Shown here: positions 1-12,489 of the stretch, in pieces | Layout: each line of letters starts with the position of its first letter | How positions within the stretch are numbered: position 1 is the first letter of the stretch | NCBI RefSeq assembly: GCF_001428895.1 | Contig: NZ_LMJA01000030.1 | Coordinates: forward strand, 222,896-286,895 | From: Mycobacterium sp. Root265 | GTDB taxonomy: Bacteria; Actinomycetota; Actinomycetes; Mycobacteriales; Mycobacteriaceae | Length of the DNA: 64,000 nt | Reading direction: 5' to 3' | Notes under the pieces: generated by a model | Seen by the model: the letters and a program-made list of their open reading frames with translations, nothing else | The model's database searches: none | What the model was told of the DNA's origin: nothing | Made by a program: the position numbers and the translations under genes

Positions 1-518
1 TGGACCGCGCAATCCCGGAAGATCCCGCCGGAGCCCTTGATGTAGTCCATCGGCGGGGGAGCGGGATCCATCGTGGTGCTCCGCACGGTGTGCAGGATGC
101 CCAAGGTGCCTGCGTCGACCGCATCCTTGGCCGCGGCGAAGGCGGCGTCGAAGCGGCGCTGGTAACCGACCTGCACCGGCACGCCGGAGCGGCTGATGAT
201 TTCGGCGACCCGGGCGCTCTCGGCGGCGGTGGAGGCGATCGGCTTCTCGCAGAACGTGGGGATGCCGCGCTCCACGGAGGCCAGGGTGAGGTCGGCGTGC
301 GCCGGAGTGGCCGCGGCCACCACGACGCCGTCGACGCCCGAGGCCAGCAGTTCCTCGACGGAGCCGACGGCCCTGGCGCCGTGCTTGGCGGCGACCGACG
401 CTGTCACGTCGGCGCGTTCATCGGTGATCACCAACCCGTCGATTCCGGGCAGCCCGGTGAGGGTTTCGGTGTGGAATGCGCCGATGCGGCCCAGTCCGAT
501 CACGCCGATGGTGGTCAT
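1..518 (-). CDS. Gfo/Idh/MocA-family oxidoreductase (inositol 2-dehydrogenase-like), 3' end beyond window
   Basis: Probably an NAD(P)-dependent dehydrogenase of a polyol, sugar or inositol-type substrate. The visible 172 residues begin MTTIGVIGLGRIG, a Rossmann GxGxxG motif, followed by the family EKP motif (within FCEKPIAS) whose Lys is catalytic. The window edge cuts the gene right after GGIFRDCAV, which in inositol dehydrogenases is the DxxxH catalytic stretch; the Asp is present and the His falls on the edge. The ATG (518-516) overlaps the stop of the upstream dioxygenase gene by four bases (ATGA), so the two are translationally coupled. Substrate unknown; the LacI regulator next door suggests a sugar-like compound. 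Confidence 0.85.
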   Translation of the reverse strand, partial: MTTIGVIGLGRIGAFHTETLTGLPGIDGLVITDERADVTASVAAKHGARAVGSVEELLASGVDGVVVAAATPAHADLTLASVERGIPTFCEKPIASTAAESARVAEIISRSGVPVQVGYQRRFDAAFAAAKDAVDAGTLGILHTVRSTTMDPAPPPMDYIKGSGGIFRDCAV

Positions 519-1672
519 GGGGTTCTCCGTTCGTCTTGTGCGTCCATTACTGCAATGAGTCCGTCGAGTTCGAGTCCGTCGGCCAGGGCGGCCAGCACGG
601 TGTCGACCTGGCTGGGCGGGGCGAGGCTGCCGATCGGTTGATCGCTGTCCAGGTTGGTGGGGAAGGCGTAGCCCTCGGCGGTGGCATTGACGGTGTTGAC
701 CAGGTCGGCGGCAGGGCGGCCGGCCCGCTGCATCCGCAGCAGTGCCGGGTAGACGGCCTTGACCATGGCCGTCCGGTCCAGCGATTCCATCGCCCGGCCA
801 AACGGTGACGAGATCTGCAGCAGATTGGCCATCCGGCTGATATCGGCCGAAGTATTCTCTCCCGCACCGTGATACAGCGCCGGATTGAAGAACACCGCGT
901 CTCCCTTGCGTAGTGGCACCTGGACGTGGTGCTCGGCGAAGAACTCGATGAACTCGGGCCGGTAGAAGGCGACGTAGCCGGCTTCGAACTGCTGCGAGTA
1001 CGGCAGCAGCATCGTCGGCCCGCTCTCCAGCGGCATATCGCAATGCGCGACCGCGCCCTGCAGCGTCAGTGCCGCGGACATCCGGTGCAGGTGCGCCGGA
1101 TAGTGCGTCAACTGGTCGACATCGACGAAACCGAGGTGGTAATCCCGATGCGGAACCTGCGCGGCGCCACCGGGATTGACGACATTCACCTGTGAGGTGA
1201 CCTGGTAGCGCGGGCCCAGCCAGGCCTGCGACACCAGCGCCAGGGTGTCCGCGGCGTAATACTCGGCGTACACCTCGGGCGCGTGCAGGGCGAGCTTCTG
1301 CGCGGCGTTCCAGACCCGGTCGTTGGCGCCGGCCTTGCCGAAGTGGTCTCCGGCCACCCCGCCCAGGGCACGCTGGGCGGCGATGATCTCGTCGAACGCC
1401 GCGGACGCGCGGTCGGTGACCCCATCGTCGAAGGCGCCCTCGAAAACCACGACGCCGGGGCCGTCGGTGAGCGCGCGGATCACCTCGGACTGCAGTGCCC
1501 GGCGATCGGCATCGGCGATACCGGCGGCCGAGTACACCAGGACGTTGCGCCGTACGTCGACGGCGTGCGGGTAGTCGGCCAGGTCGGTATCGCGCAGTAC
1601 CTGATGGCGGAAATCCGCGAGGTCGCAGGCGGACTCGGTGATCCAACCGGAAGTGGTGAGTGAAGCGGGCAT
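515..1672 (-). CDS. phytanoyl-CoA dioxygenase (PhyH) family Fe(II)/2-oxoglutarate oxygenase
   Basis: A 385-residue non-haem iron oxygenase. The metal triad is visible as HRD within VPHRDYHLGF and the distal His in LYHGAGENTS. Start chosen at ATG 1672 (MPASLTTSG); a further in-frame start at 1714 would add 14 residues running into the inverted repeat upstream, so it is less likely. It is the first gene of a leftward operon with the Gfo/Idh dehydrogenase (ATGA overlap) and is divergent from a LacI-type regulator. Hydroxylation of a small substrate followed by oxidation is a reasonable reading of the pair, but the substrate cannot be inferred from sequence. Confidence 0.82.
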   Translation of the reverse strand: MPASLTTSGWITESACDLADFRHQVLRDTDLADYPHAVDVRRNVLVYSAAGIADADRRALQSEVIRALTDGPGVVVFEGAFDDGVTDRASAAFDEIIAAQRALGGVAGDHFGKAGANDRVWNAAQKLALHAPEVYAEYYAADTLALVSQAWLGPRYQVTSQVNVVNPGGAAQVPHRDYHLGFVDVDQLTHYPAHLHRMSAALTLQGAVAHCDMPLESGPTMLLPYSQQFEAGYVAFYRPEFIEFFAEHHVQVPLRKGDAVFFNPALYHGAGENTSADISRMANLLQISSPFGRAMESLDRTAMVKAVYPALLRMQRAGRPAADLVNTVNATAEGYAFPTNLDSDQPIGSLAPPSQVDTVLAALADGLELDGLIAVMDAQDERRTP

Positions 1673-1683
1673 GGCAGTTAGTC

Positions 1684-1714
1684 TTGCTGTGATACCGACC
1701 GCAATCAACAGCAA
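1684..1714. promoter_or_regulatory. Inverted repeat, candidate LacI-family operator
   Basis: TTGCTGT (1684-1690) and ACAGCAA (1708-1714) are perfect inverted 7-mers 17 bases apart. Allowing one bulged base the match extends to TTGCTGTGAT / ATCAACAGCAA. It lies in the 77-base gap between the divergent PhyH and LacI-family genes, where an autoregulatory operator is expected. Assignment to this regulator is inference. Confidence 0.5.
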
Positions 1715-1749
1715 AAAACCGTCAAAAACACCTCACCGCGGGAGGCGGG

Positions 1750-2751
1750 ATGCACCGCTACAAGGTTCGCGAGATCGCTCAGCAGTCCGGCCTGAGCGAG
1801 GCGACGGTCGACCGGGTCCTCAACAACCGGCCCGGGGTGCGCGAGAACACCAGGGCCGAGGTGATGCAGGCCATCGCCGACCTGGACAAGCAGCGAGCGC
1901 AGTTGCGGCTCAACGGTCGTCGCTACCTCATCGATGTGGTGATGCAGACCCCGCAGCGGTTCTCCGACGCTTTCCGGGCGGCGATCGAGGCCGAACTGCC
2001 CGCTTTTGCCCCGGCCGTGCCGAGGGCCCGGTTCCATCTGTGGGAGTCGGGCTCGGCAGCGCAGACCGCGGATGTGCTGGCCCGCATCAAAGGCAGCCAC
2101 GGCGTCATCCTCAAGGCCCAGGACGAACCCGAGGTCGCCGAGGCCGTGGATCGGGTCGTCGCCGCCGGCGTGCCGGTGGTCACCTACTCCACCGACGTGG
2201 CCAACAGTGATCGCTGCGCCTATGTGGGCATCGACAATCACGGTGCCGGCCTGACAGCGGCGTTCCTGGTGGATCAATGGCTCGGTGAGGCGCCATCCGG
2301 CGTGCTGATCACGTTGAGTCGCACGGTATTCCGCGGCGAGGGCGAGCGTGAGGTGGGATTCCGGTCCGGGCTGCGCGGCACCGGACGCGAGATCGTGGAG
2401 GTGAGCGACAGCGACGGTATCGACGCCACCAACGAACGGCTGGTCCTCGACGCGCTGAAACGTCATCCCGGGATCGAGGCGGTGTACTCGCCCGGCGGTG
2501 GCAACGACGCGACCGTCGGGGCATTCGACACGCTGAATCGGCGCTGCCGGGTCTTTGTCGCCCACGATCTTGATGTCGACAACCGCAGGCTGCTCCGGCA
2601 GGGCAGGCTCTCGGTGGTGCTACACAACGATCTGCGAGCCGACGCGCGCCTGGCCATCCGGGTCATCTTCGCGCAGCACCGGGCCCTGCCCGAGGAGCCG
2701 GTACGGCCCACTCCGATCCAGGTCGTCACCCCGTACAACCTGCCGGGGTGA
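1750..2751 (+). CDS. LacI-family transcriptional regulator
   Basis: A 333-residue regulator. The N-terminal helix-turn-helix and hinge helix are clear at residues 1-55 (VREIAQQSGLSEATVDRVLN, with RPGVRENTR after it). The rest is a periplasmic-binding-protein-like sensor domain (about residues 60-330) expected to bind a sugar or related ligand. The start is fixed by a strong purine-rich ribosome site (GGGAGGCGGG) just before ATG 1750. Divergent orientation to PhyH and Gfo/Idh, with a PfkB kinase gene downstream, suggests it controls this catabolic locus. Length is normal for the family. Confidence 0.9.
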   Translation: MHRYKVREIAQQSGLSEATVDRVLNNRPGVRENTRAEVMQAIADLDKQRAQLRLNGRRYLIDVVMQTPQRFSDAFRAAIEAELPAFAPAVPRARFHLWESGSAAQTADVLARIKGSHGVILKAQDEPEVAEAVDRVVAAGVPVVTYSTDVANSDRCAYVGIDNHGAGLTAAFLVDQWLGEAPSGVLITLSRTVFRGEGEREVGFRSGLRGTGREIVEVSDSDGIDATNERLVLDALKRHPGIEAVYSPGGGNDATVGAFDTLNRRCRVFVAHDLDVDNRRLLRQGRLSVVLHNDLRADARLAIRVIFAQHRALPEEPVRPTPIQVVTPYNLPG

Positions 2752-2754
2752 TGA

Positions 2755-2772
2755 TCGGCACACGGTTGCCGA
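2755..2772 (+). terminator. Small hairpin after the LacI-family gene
   Basis: TCGGCA-cacggt-TGCCGA forms a 6-bp stem just after the stop codon. No T-run follows, so it is at most a weak terminator. Confidence 0.3.
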
Positions 2773-2877
2773 CACTGCGGAATCGCTGAAAGGGTGCGAC
2801 GCGGACTACCATTTCCGCGCACGGCCACGTCAACATGTGCCGACGACAGGACAAACCACAAGCAGGGGAATCGATTG

Positions 2878-3723
2878 ATGGCGCCAGAGCTCGTCCCGGG
2901 CGTGACAGTGCTGGGGAACCTGGCCATCGACGTCATCAATGGGGCTCCGCCGAGCCCAGGTGGGTGCGCTTCGTTCGCCGGGGTGGCGCTGGAGGCCGCG
3001 CCGGGCACCGCCCACATCGTGGCGATGGGCGAGGAGAAGCATCACGAGCTCTTCGACCCGGTGCTGGAGCGGTTCGGCTCTCTGGTGCGCCTACTGCCGT
3101 CGGACCGGACCAGTGGATTCAGCCTGGACTATGACGACACCGATCACCGGCACATGGGCGTCCAGGCGATCGGCCCGGTGTGGACGCCGCGCGATGTGGA
3201 CACCGACGATCCCCGCACCACCTGGATCCATCTGGCCCCGCTGCTGCGTACCGACTTTCCCGCCGACACCCTCGCTCATCTGGCGGCCCGCGGCCATCGG
3301 ATCGCCTATGACGGCCAGGGCCTGGTGCGCGCCGACAACGTCGGCCCGCTGAAACTGGACCGGCATTTCTCCCCGGAGCTGCTGCGCCACCTCGATGTGC
3401 TCAAGCTCGCCGAGGACGAGGCCGTCATCGTCGCCGACGGCGCCTTCGACCTCGCGACGGCCCAGGCGCTCGGGGTGCCCGAGATCCTGGTGACCTACGG
3501 CTCCGAGGGCTGCGACATCTATAAGGACGGCACCGTGGTGCGGGTACCCGCGGCGTGGCGCGTGATGGATGTGCAGACGACCGGTGCCGGCGACATGTTC
3601 ACCGCCTGTTACGTCGCCCACCGGGCGGCCGGGGCCGATCCGCGCCGCGCCGTCGAGATCGCCAGCGAGCTGGTGGCCCGCGAATTGCAGAAGCGCGTGC
3701 AGGTGCGCTCGGCGCCGGCGTAG
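2878..3723 (+). CDS. PfkB/ribokinase-family carbohydrate kinase
   Basis: A 281-residue sugar kinase. The C-terminal PfkB signature is present as VQTTGAGDMF, with the catalytic base Asp at about residue 239; the N-terminal region (GNLAIDVINGAPPSPGG) fits the substrate-binding strand. The start ATG 2878 follows AGCAGGGGA. The protein is somewhat shorter than typical ribokinases (about 300). It lies 126 bases after the LacI-type regulator on the same strand, so it may phosphorylate the sugar or polyol handled by the PhyH/dehydrogenase operon. No transporter gene is visible in this locus. Substrate unknown. Confidence 0.85.
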   Translation: MAPELVPGVTVLGNLAIDVINGAPPSPGGCASFAGVALEAAPGTAHIVAMGEEKHHELFDPVLERFGSLVRLLPSDRTSGFSLDYDDTDHRHMGVQAIGPVWTPRDVDTDDPRTTWIHLAPLLRTDFPADTLAHLAARGHRIAYDGQGLVRADNVGPLKLDRHFSPELLRHLDVLKLAEDEAVIVADGAFDLATAQALGVPEILVTYGSEGCDIYKDGTVVRVPAAWRVMDVQTTGAGDMFTACYVAHRAAGADPRRAVEIASELVARELQKRVQVRSAPA

Positions 3724-3742
3724 GCCCTGGTTGAAACGATCC

Positions 3743-3760
3743 ACTTGACACCCGTCAAGT
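3743..3760. promoter_or_regulatory. Perfect palindrome ACTTGAC-N4-GTCAAGT
   Basis: Seven-base perfect arms around ACCC, 274 bases before the korA start. The shape fits a dimeric repressor (for example TetR-type). The binding protein is unknown. Confidence 0.5.
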
Positions 3761-3800
3761 TTGACCGGCAGAGTGCTACTGCACGGTAACCAGTTCCTTA

Positions 3801-3815
3801 GAGAATGACATTCTC
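3801..3815. promoter_or_regulatory. Perfect palindrome GAGAATG-A-CATTCTC
   Basis: Seven-base perfect arms with one central base, 219 bases before the korA start and 41 bases after the first palindrome. Candidate operator of an unidentified dimeric regulator. Confidence 0.5.
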
Positions 3816-4033
3816 CAAAAGTGATGAAGACCACATCGCGCCGGGAACTCGTCTTGCTTCACTGCGCTGAACAGGCAGTTCTTCTCGACGAAACCCGCGT
3901 GTCGCCGGCTCGCCCGGCATTGGTCACCCTAAGAGAAGTGCCATACTGGTTACCGGCAGTGACACCAAAAGTTTTTGACGCAAACGCCCCGCGACTTGAG
4001 CGCGATTCGTGCGGGTGTGAAAGGCAGGAAGTC

Positions 4034-5958
<1,925 letters not shown>

Positions 5959-5962
<4 letters not shown>

Positions 5963-7038
5963 CGGACCTGATCGGCTCTGACCTGGGCCTGACCGAAGCC
6001 CTCAGCAAGACTGCGCTGGTACCGACGACGGACCAGCCGCAGAAGGGCAAGGACTTCACCAGCGACCAGGAGGTGCGCTGGTGCCCGGGTTGCGGTGACT
6101 ACGTCATCCTCAACACGATCCGCAACTTCCTGCCCGAGCTCGGCCTGCGTCGGGAGAACATCGCGTTCGTCAGCGGTATCGGCTGCTCCAGCCGATTCCC
6201 GTACTACCTGGAGACCTACGGTTTCCACTCGATCCACGGTCGCGCGCCGACCATCGCCACCGGTCTGGCGCTGGCTCGCGAGGACCTGTCGGTGTGGGTG
6301 GTCACCGGTGACGGTGACTCGCTGTCCATCGGCGGTAACCACCTCATCCATGCGCTGCGACGCAACATCAACATCACGATCCTGTTGTTCAACAACCGGA
6401 TCTACGGCCTGACCAAGGGTCAGTACTCGCCGACCTCCGAGGTCGGCAAGGTCACCAAGTCCACGCCGATGGGCTCGGTGGACTACCCGTTCAACCCGGT
6501 GTCGCTGGCGCTGGGCGCCGAGGCCACCTTCGTCGGGCGTGCGCTGGACTCCGACCGTAAGGGCCTGACCGAGGTGCTGCGCGGCGCGGCAGCCCACCGT
6601 GGTGCCGCACTCGTCGAGATCATGCAGGACTGCCCGATCTTCAACGACGGATCGTTCGACGCGCTGCGCAAGGAAGGCGCCGAGGACCGGCTGATCAACG
6701 TCTCCCACGGCGAGCCGATCACCTTCGGTGCCGACGGTGAGTATGCGGTGGTCAAGTCCGGGTTCGGCCTGGAGGTCGCGAAGACCGCCGATGTGCCCGC
6801 CGATCAGATCGTGGTGCACGACGCGACGATCGACGACCCGGCGTACGCCTTCGCCCTGTCGCGGCTGTCCGAGCAGAACCTGGACCACATGGTGATGGGC
6901 ATCTTCCGCCAGGTGAGCAAGCCGACCTACGACGACGCGGCGCGCCAGCAGATCAGCACCGCACGTGAGGCCAAGGCGCACGACACGGCCGCACTGCAAT
7001 CGCTGCTTCGCGGCAAGGACACCTGGTCGGTCGACTAA
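5959..7038 (+). CDS. korB: 2-oxoglutarate:ferredoxin oxidoreductase, beta subunit
   Basis: The 359-residue beta subunit carries thiamine diphosphate. Seen directly: the Cys cluster WCPGCGDY near residue 41 and a further Cys in GIGCSSRFP, typical of the beta-subunit [4Fe-4S] site; the ThDP motif [15 protein letters not shown]; and [16 protein letters not shown]. Translation is coupled to korA through an ATGA overlap. Together the two subunits form the heterotetrameric enzyme in the cytoplasm. The mobA promoter hexamer overlaps this gene's TAA stop. Confidence 0.94.
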
Positions 7039-7041
7039 CGT
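7036..7041 (+). promoter_or_regulatory. -10 element for leaderless mobA
   Basis: TAACGT lies seven bases before the GTG start of mobA and overlaps the korB stop; no ribosome site is visible. Candidate leaderless promoter. Confidence 0.45.
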
Positions 7042-7048
7042 CAGCGGG

Positions 7049-7633
7049 GTGACCGCACCCCAGGGGCCCGCCACCGGTACGGCCCTGGCTGGGATCGTGC
7101 TGGCCGGGGGCGCTTCGCGCCGCATGGGGCGGGACAAGGCCACCCTCGTGATCCGGGGTCAGACACTCGTGGAACGGGTGGTGACCACCGTCGGCACCCG
7201 CTGCGGTCCGGTGTTTGTCGTCGCGGCGCCCGGCCAGGCGCTTCCCGAATTGTCTGCCCAGATCCTGCGCGACGAGGTCCGCGGCGTCGGCCCGCTGTTG
7301 GCGACGGCTCGCGGGCTGAGGGCCGCTGCGGACGCGGGCCGGGAATGGGCATTCGTCTGCGCGGTCGACATGCCCCACCTCAACGCCCGCATCATCGATG
7401 AACTGGCCGTCGCCGCCGCATCGACCGCGGCCGATGTGGTGCTGCCCTGGGACGGGCGGGACCACTACCTGGCCGGCCTGTATCGCACTGCGCTGTCGGT
7501 ACGGGCGGACGAGTTGGTGGCGGCCGGCGAGCGCAGCATGCGCGCCCTGGTCGACGACGGCGACACCCAGCGCATCGTCATGGAGCAACGGCTCGAGTTG
7601 ACCAACGTCAACACGCCGCAGGATCTGGGCTGA
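7049..7633 (+). CDS. mobA: molybdenum cofactor guanylyltransferase
   Basis: Transfers GMP to molybdopterin to give the guanine-dinucleotide form of the cofactor. The nucleotide-binding signature [13 protein letters not shown] is at residues 18-30, followed by the metal-binding CAVDMPHL segment and a typical [14 protein letters not shown] stretch. With GTG 7049 as start the protein is 194 residues, the normal size. It follows korB closely and keeps the position seen beside korAB in M. tuberculosis. Confidence 0.88.
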   Translation: MTAPQGPATGTALAGIVLAGGASRRMGRDKATLVIRGQTLVERVVTTVGTRCGPVFVVAAPGQALPELSAQILRDEVRGVGPLLATARGLRAAADAGREWAFVCAVDMPHLNARIIDELAVAAASTAADVVLPWDGRDHYLAGLYRTALSVRADELVAAGERSMRALVDDGDTQRIVMEQRLELTNVNTPQDLG

Positions 7634-9015
<1,382 letters not shown>

Positions 9016-9035
9016 CCCGATATCAGACGAATCAC

Positions 9036-9072
9036 AATGGCGCCGGGCTTTACGCCCGGCGCCATTGTTTTC
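9036..9072 (+). terminator. Strong intrinsic-type terminator after the first rpf gene
   Basis: AATGGCGCCGGGC (9036-9048), loop TTTAC, and GCCCGGCGCCATT (9054-9066) give a perfect 13-bp stem followed by GTTTTC. It separates the two rpf genes into independent transcripts. Confidence 0.85.
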
Positions 9073-9138
9073 TCATAGACACCGCTGATATCCCCCTGTC
9101 TCATAAGAAACTGCTAAAACTTCCGTCCCCTCCGTAAC

Positions 9139-9738
<600 letters not shown>

Positions 9739-9740
9739 TA

Positions 9741-10895
9741 TCAGTCGCCGGGTAATACGAAGGCCGAGCGCCCGGCGATCGAGGCCAGGTGCCGGGCCAG
9801 TACCGCCTCCGGGATCAGAGCCGTGGCCCGGCTGGCCAGCCCACTGAGTACGGCCGGTCGCATGTTCACGACGCGGCCTACGGTCCGTGACTCGAGGACC
9901 AGCGCGCGCACCCGACGCCTGCGGAAATCGGCGAAACGCGCGAATGCGCTCGACAGATCGGTCTCCCCGCCGACGGTCAGCGCCGCCAGAATCGCGGCAT
10001 CCTCCAGGCCCTGGCAGCCGCCCTGGCCCAGGTGCGGACGCATCGGATGCGCGGCATCACCGACGATCACCGCCCTGTCACGCGCCCACGTGGCAGCGGG
10101 AGCGCGATCGTAGAGGTCGTTGCGAAGCACCGCCGCCGGGTCGGTGGACGCCAGCAGGCCGGGAATCGGTTCCGGCCAGTCGCCGAAGACACGCTGCAGA
10201 TGTGCGTGCTCTCCGCCCGCCGCCATCTGCCCCTGCGGCACCCGCTGGGTCGCGAACCAGTAGGTGTGCGTGGGGCCCATCGGCACGTGACCCACCTCGA
10301 GGCCCGGTCCCATGGTCTCTCCGGCGAGATCGGGATCCAGTGCGTACGAGGCGATTCCGCGCCAGGCCGTGTACCCCGCGTACCGCCGGGGAAGATCGCC
10401 GTTGAGGTGGCGTGCCACCGGCGAGTCGACCCCATCTGCGCCCACCACGGCGTCCACGGTGGCAACGGTCCCGTCCGACACGGTGATTCGGGCTCCGGTG
10501 CGGGACACCTCGACGGCGGTGGCTGCCACGCCGTGCGTCACCGTACCCGCGGGCAGGGCGCCGGCCAGGATTTCGGTGAGCGTGCCGCGGTGGATGATGA
10601 CCAGCGGTTCGCCCAGGGCCCGCACGATCCGGTCGGCGGCCGGCCTGCGCAGCCAGCGGCCGTCACGCCAGCGCACCGCACCGGCGCTGACCCTGCCGCC
10701 GGCGGCACGCACCTGCTCACCCAGGCCCAGCACGTCCAGGGCGGCCAGGGCATTGGGCCAAATGCTGATGCCGGCACCGGTGGCGGTATCCGTGCGCTGT
10801 TCGATCACGGTCACGTCATGGCCCACCCGGCGCAGGGCGACGGCGGTGGCCAGTCCGGCAATACCTGCGCCGACGACCATGATGCGCTCGGACAT
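9741..10895 (-). CDS. FAD-dependent aromatic-ring-hydroxylase-type monooxygenase
   Basis: A 384-residue single-component flavoprotein monooxygenase. The N-terminal FAD site is VVGAGIAGLATAVAL (GxGxxG at 9-14), and the second flavin motif is VIVGDAAHPM followed by HLGQGGCQGLEDA. The DG fingerprint appears as VVGADGVDSPVA. ATG 10895 is chosen because TATGGT lies exactly seven bases upstream, a leaderless arrangement; longer in-frame starts at 10907 and 10991 lack support. It is divergent from the dimethylamine-type operon. The substrate cannot be told from sequence. Confidence 0.87.
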   Translation of the reverse strand: MSERIMVVGAGIAGLATAVALRRVGHDVTVIEQRTDTATGAGISIWPNALAALDVLGLGEQVRAAGGRVSAGAVRWRDGRWLRRPAADRIVRALGEPLVIIHRGTLTEILAGALPAGTVTHGVAATAVEVSRTGARITVSDGTVATVDAVVGADGVDSPVARHLNGDLPRRYAGYTAWRGIASYALDPDLAGETMGPGLEVGHVPMGPTHTYWFATQRVPQGQMAAGGEHAHLQRVFGDWPEPIPGLLASTDPAAVLRNDLYDRAPAATWARDRAVIVGDAAHPMRPHLGQGGCQGLEDAAILAALTVGGETDLSSAFARFADFRRRRVRALVLESRTVGRVVNMRPAVLSGLASRATALIPEAVLARHLASIAGRSAFVLPGD

Positions 10896-10902
10896 GCCGC
10901 CG

Positions 10903-10908
10903 ACCATA
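10903..10908 (-). promoter_or_regulatory. -10 element for the flavin monooxygenase
   Basis: TATGGT on the minus strand, seven bases before ATG 10895, consistent with a leaderless transcript. Confidence 0.5.
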
Positions 10909-11017
10909 TCGGGCGCCGCGTCAACCAGACGAGACAGCGAGGTCACATCACCGAAACGCAGCTTTGGTTTCCTGAAGGGCAACGTCGTCAACCACTGGTG
11001 TCCACGGGAAAGGGCTC

Positions 11018-11557
11018 ATGCGACCGGACCTCGAGCTGACAAGTGTGCCCGGATGGGCACTGACCCCCACCCGACCCGATGCTGATCTGTCCGGGCGTGC
11101 GTGGACCATCATCGCGTTCGGGCCGGGCGGCGCCGATGTCGCACGGGACTGGGTAGCCCAGATCGACTCGGCCGGTGGTGAATCGGCGGTACGCCTGCAC
11201 CAGGTCGACGCCGGGCAGGCGATCGAGGTGCTGACGGCCGACCTGGCCGATGCCCGGGTGGGCTGGCGGTTGATGATGGCCGGCCCCGCCGACGCCTGCC
11301 TGCACCTGCGCGGCGCCGCGACGGGCCTCGGTGTCGCCGACGACGAGATGACGGTGGCGTCCACCGAGGTCGATTCACGCGCGGTGCACTGTGTGCACTG
11401 CGGGGCCGTCACCCGGGCGCGGGTCCAGCTGGACGAAGTGCTGCCGTGCGGATCGTGCGAGCGGAAACTCCTGGTTTATTACCATGTTTCGCGTCGCGGC
11501 GGAACATATCTGGGCTTCATGGTCGATGCCGAAGAGCCGGCCGGGGCCGTCTCGTGA
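11018..11557 (+). CDS. dmmA: Dimethylamine monooxygenase subunit, DmmA family
   Basis: A 179-residue protein ending in a four-cysteine, zinc-ribbon-like element (HCVHCGAVTR near residue 128, then CGSCERKLLVYYHVSRR). I recognise the family from its context: it is followed without gaps by a ferredoxin-type reductase and a DUF3445 haem-type oxygenase, the set that demethylates dimethylamine in methylotrophs. ATG 11018 follows GGGAAAGGG. The next gene starts inside its stop (GTGA). The family name is inferred from length, Cys pattern and neighbours, so moderate confidence. Confidence 0.65.
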   Translation: MRPDLELTSVPGWALTPTRPDADLSGRAWTIIAFGPGGADVARDWVAQIDSAGGESAVRLHQVDAGQAIEVLTADLADARVGWRLMMAGPADACLHLRGAATGLGVADDEMTVASTEVDSRAVHCVHCGAVTRARVQLDEVLPCGSCERKLLVYYHVSRRGGTYLGFMVDAEEPAGAVS

Positions 11558-12489
11558 ACACTCTCAAACTCGTCGTCACCGCGGTCGATGACACGATCGG
11601 CGGCATTCGGACCCTCACCCTGGCCTACCCCGACGGGGCGGCCCTGCCGTCGTTCACGCCCGGCAGCCACATCGTCGTGGACTGCGGTGGCAGTGCCAAC
11701 GCCTATTCACTGACCGGCGATGGTAATTCGCCTACCGCGTATGTGATCTCGGTGCTGCGCTGTGACGAGGGCGCCGGGGGCTCGCGGTGGATCCACGACG
11801 AGCTGGCGCTGGGCGACACCGTCGCCGCCGGACTGCCGCGCAGCGCGTTCGCTCCGGTGCTGCGGGCGCGCCGGCACCTGCTCGTCGCCGCGGGCATCGG
11901 CATCACCCCGATGGTGTCGCACCTGCGCAGCGCGCAGCTGTGGGGACGGGACGTCCGGGTGCTCTACATCCACCGGGAGGGCCGGGCGGCCTACGCTGAC
12001 GTCGTCGCAGGACTCGGCGAGCACGCGTCGATGCATACTGCGCGTGCGGCCTTCACCGACGAGCTGCTGGCCGCGCTGGCCGACCAACCCTTCGGCACCC
12101 ACCTCTATGTGTGCGGACCGGCCTCGTTCATCGAGTACGTCACCGGTGCGGCCGCGGATCTGGGATGGCCGGCCAGCCGGATTCACCTGGAACACTTCGG
12201 ATCCGACGCGCTCGATCCGGGTGAGCCGTTCGCGGCCCGGGTCACCTCCACCGGTGAGGAGTTCGTCGTCGACGCCGGTGTCTCGCTGCTGGAGGACTTG
12301 GAGCGCCGTGGCTTCGAGGTGCCCAATTTGTGCCGCCGGGGGGTGTGCGGAGAATGCCGACTCCCGGTCTCGGCCGGAACGATCACCCACCGCGATCTGT
12401 ACCTGACCGACGCCGAGAAGGAGGCCGGCGACGCGCTGATGGCCTGCGTGTCGCGCGGTGGCGACGAAACCCTGGAGGTAGCACTGTGA
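11554..12489 (+). CDS. PDR/VanB-family oxidoreductase (reductase of the N-demethylase)
   Basis: A 311-residue electron-transfer protein passing reducing equivalents from NAD(P)H to the oxygenase. Domains in order: flavin-binding barrel with NAYSLTG (normally RxYS), NAD-binding domain with LLVAAGIGITPMVSHLR and YVCGPASFIE, and a C-terminal plant-type [2Fe-2S] ferredoxin with CRRGVCGEC (CX4CX2C) and the fourth Cys in LMACVSR. GTG 11554 overlaps the previous stop by four bases, and the next gene starts the same way, so the three genes form a tight operon. Confidence 0.85.
   Translation: MNTLKLVVTAVDDTIGGIRTLTLAYPDGAALPSFTPGSHIVVDCGGSANAYSLTGDGNSPTAYVISVLRCDEGAGGSRWIHDELALGDTVAAGLPRSAFAPVLRARRHLLVAAGIGITPMVSHLRSAQLWGRDVRVLYIHREGRAAYADVVAGLGEHASMHTARAAFTDELLAALADQPFGTHLYVCGPASFIEYVTGAAADLGWPASRIHLEHFGSDALDPGEPFAARVTSTGEEFVVDAGVSLLEDLERRGFEVPNLCRRGVCGECRLPVSAGTITHRDLYLTDAEKEAGDALMACVSRGGDETLEVAL

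Larger units (their letters stand above)
3724..4033. other. Intergenic region upstream of korA with two perfect palindromes
   Basis: A 310-base gap with no convincing gene. It contains two exact palindromes (listed separately). An in-frame extension of korA through this region lacks the family sequence and the codon bias of the neighbours, so I treat it as non-coding. TTGACG occurs at 3975-3980, a possible -35 element. Confidence 0.7.

Noticed and set aside
3821-4033. N-terminal extension of KorA by 71 residues
   Set aside because: The extension carries no family sequence, while GTG 4034 has a ribosome site and gives the usual length.
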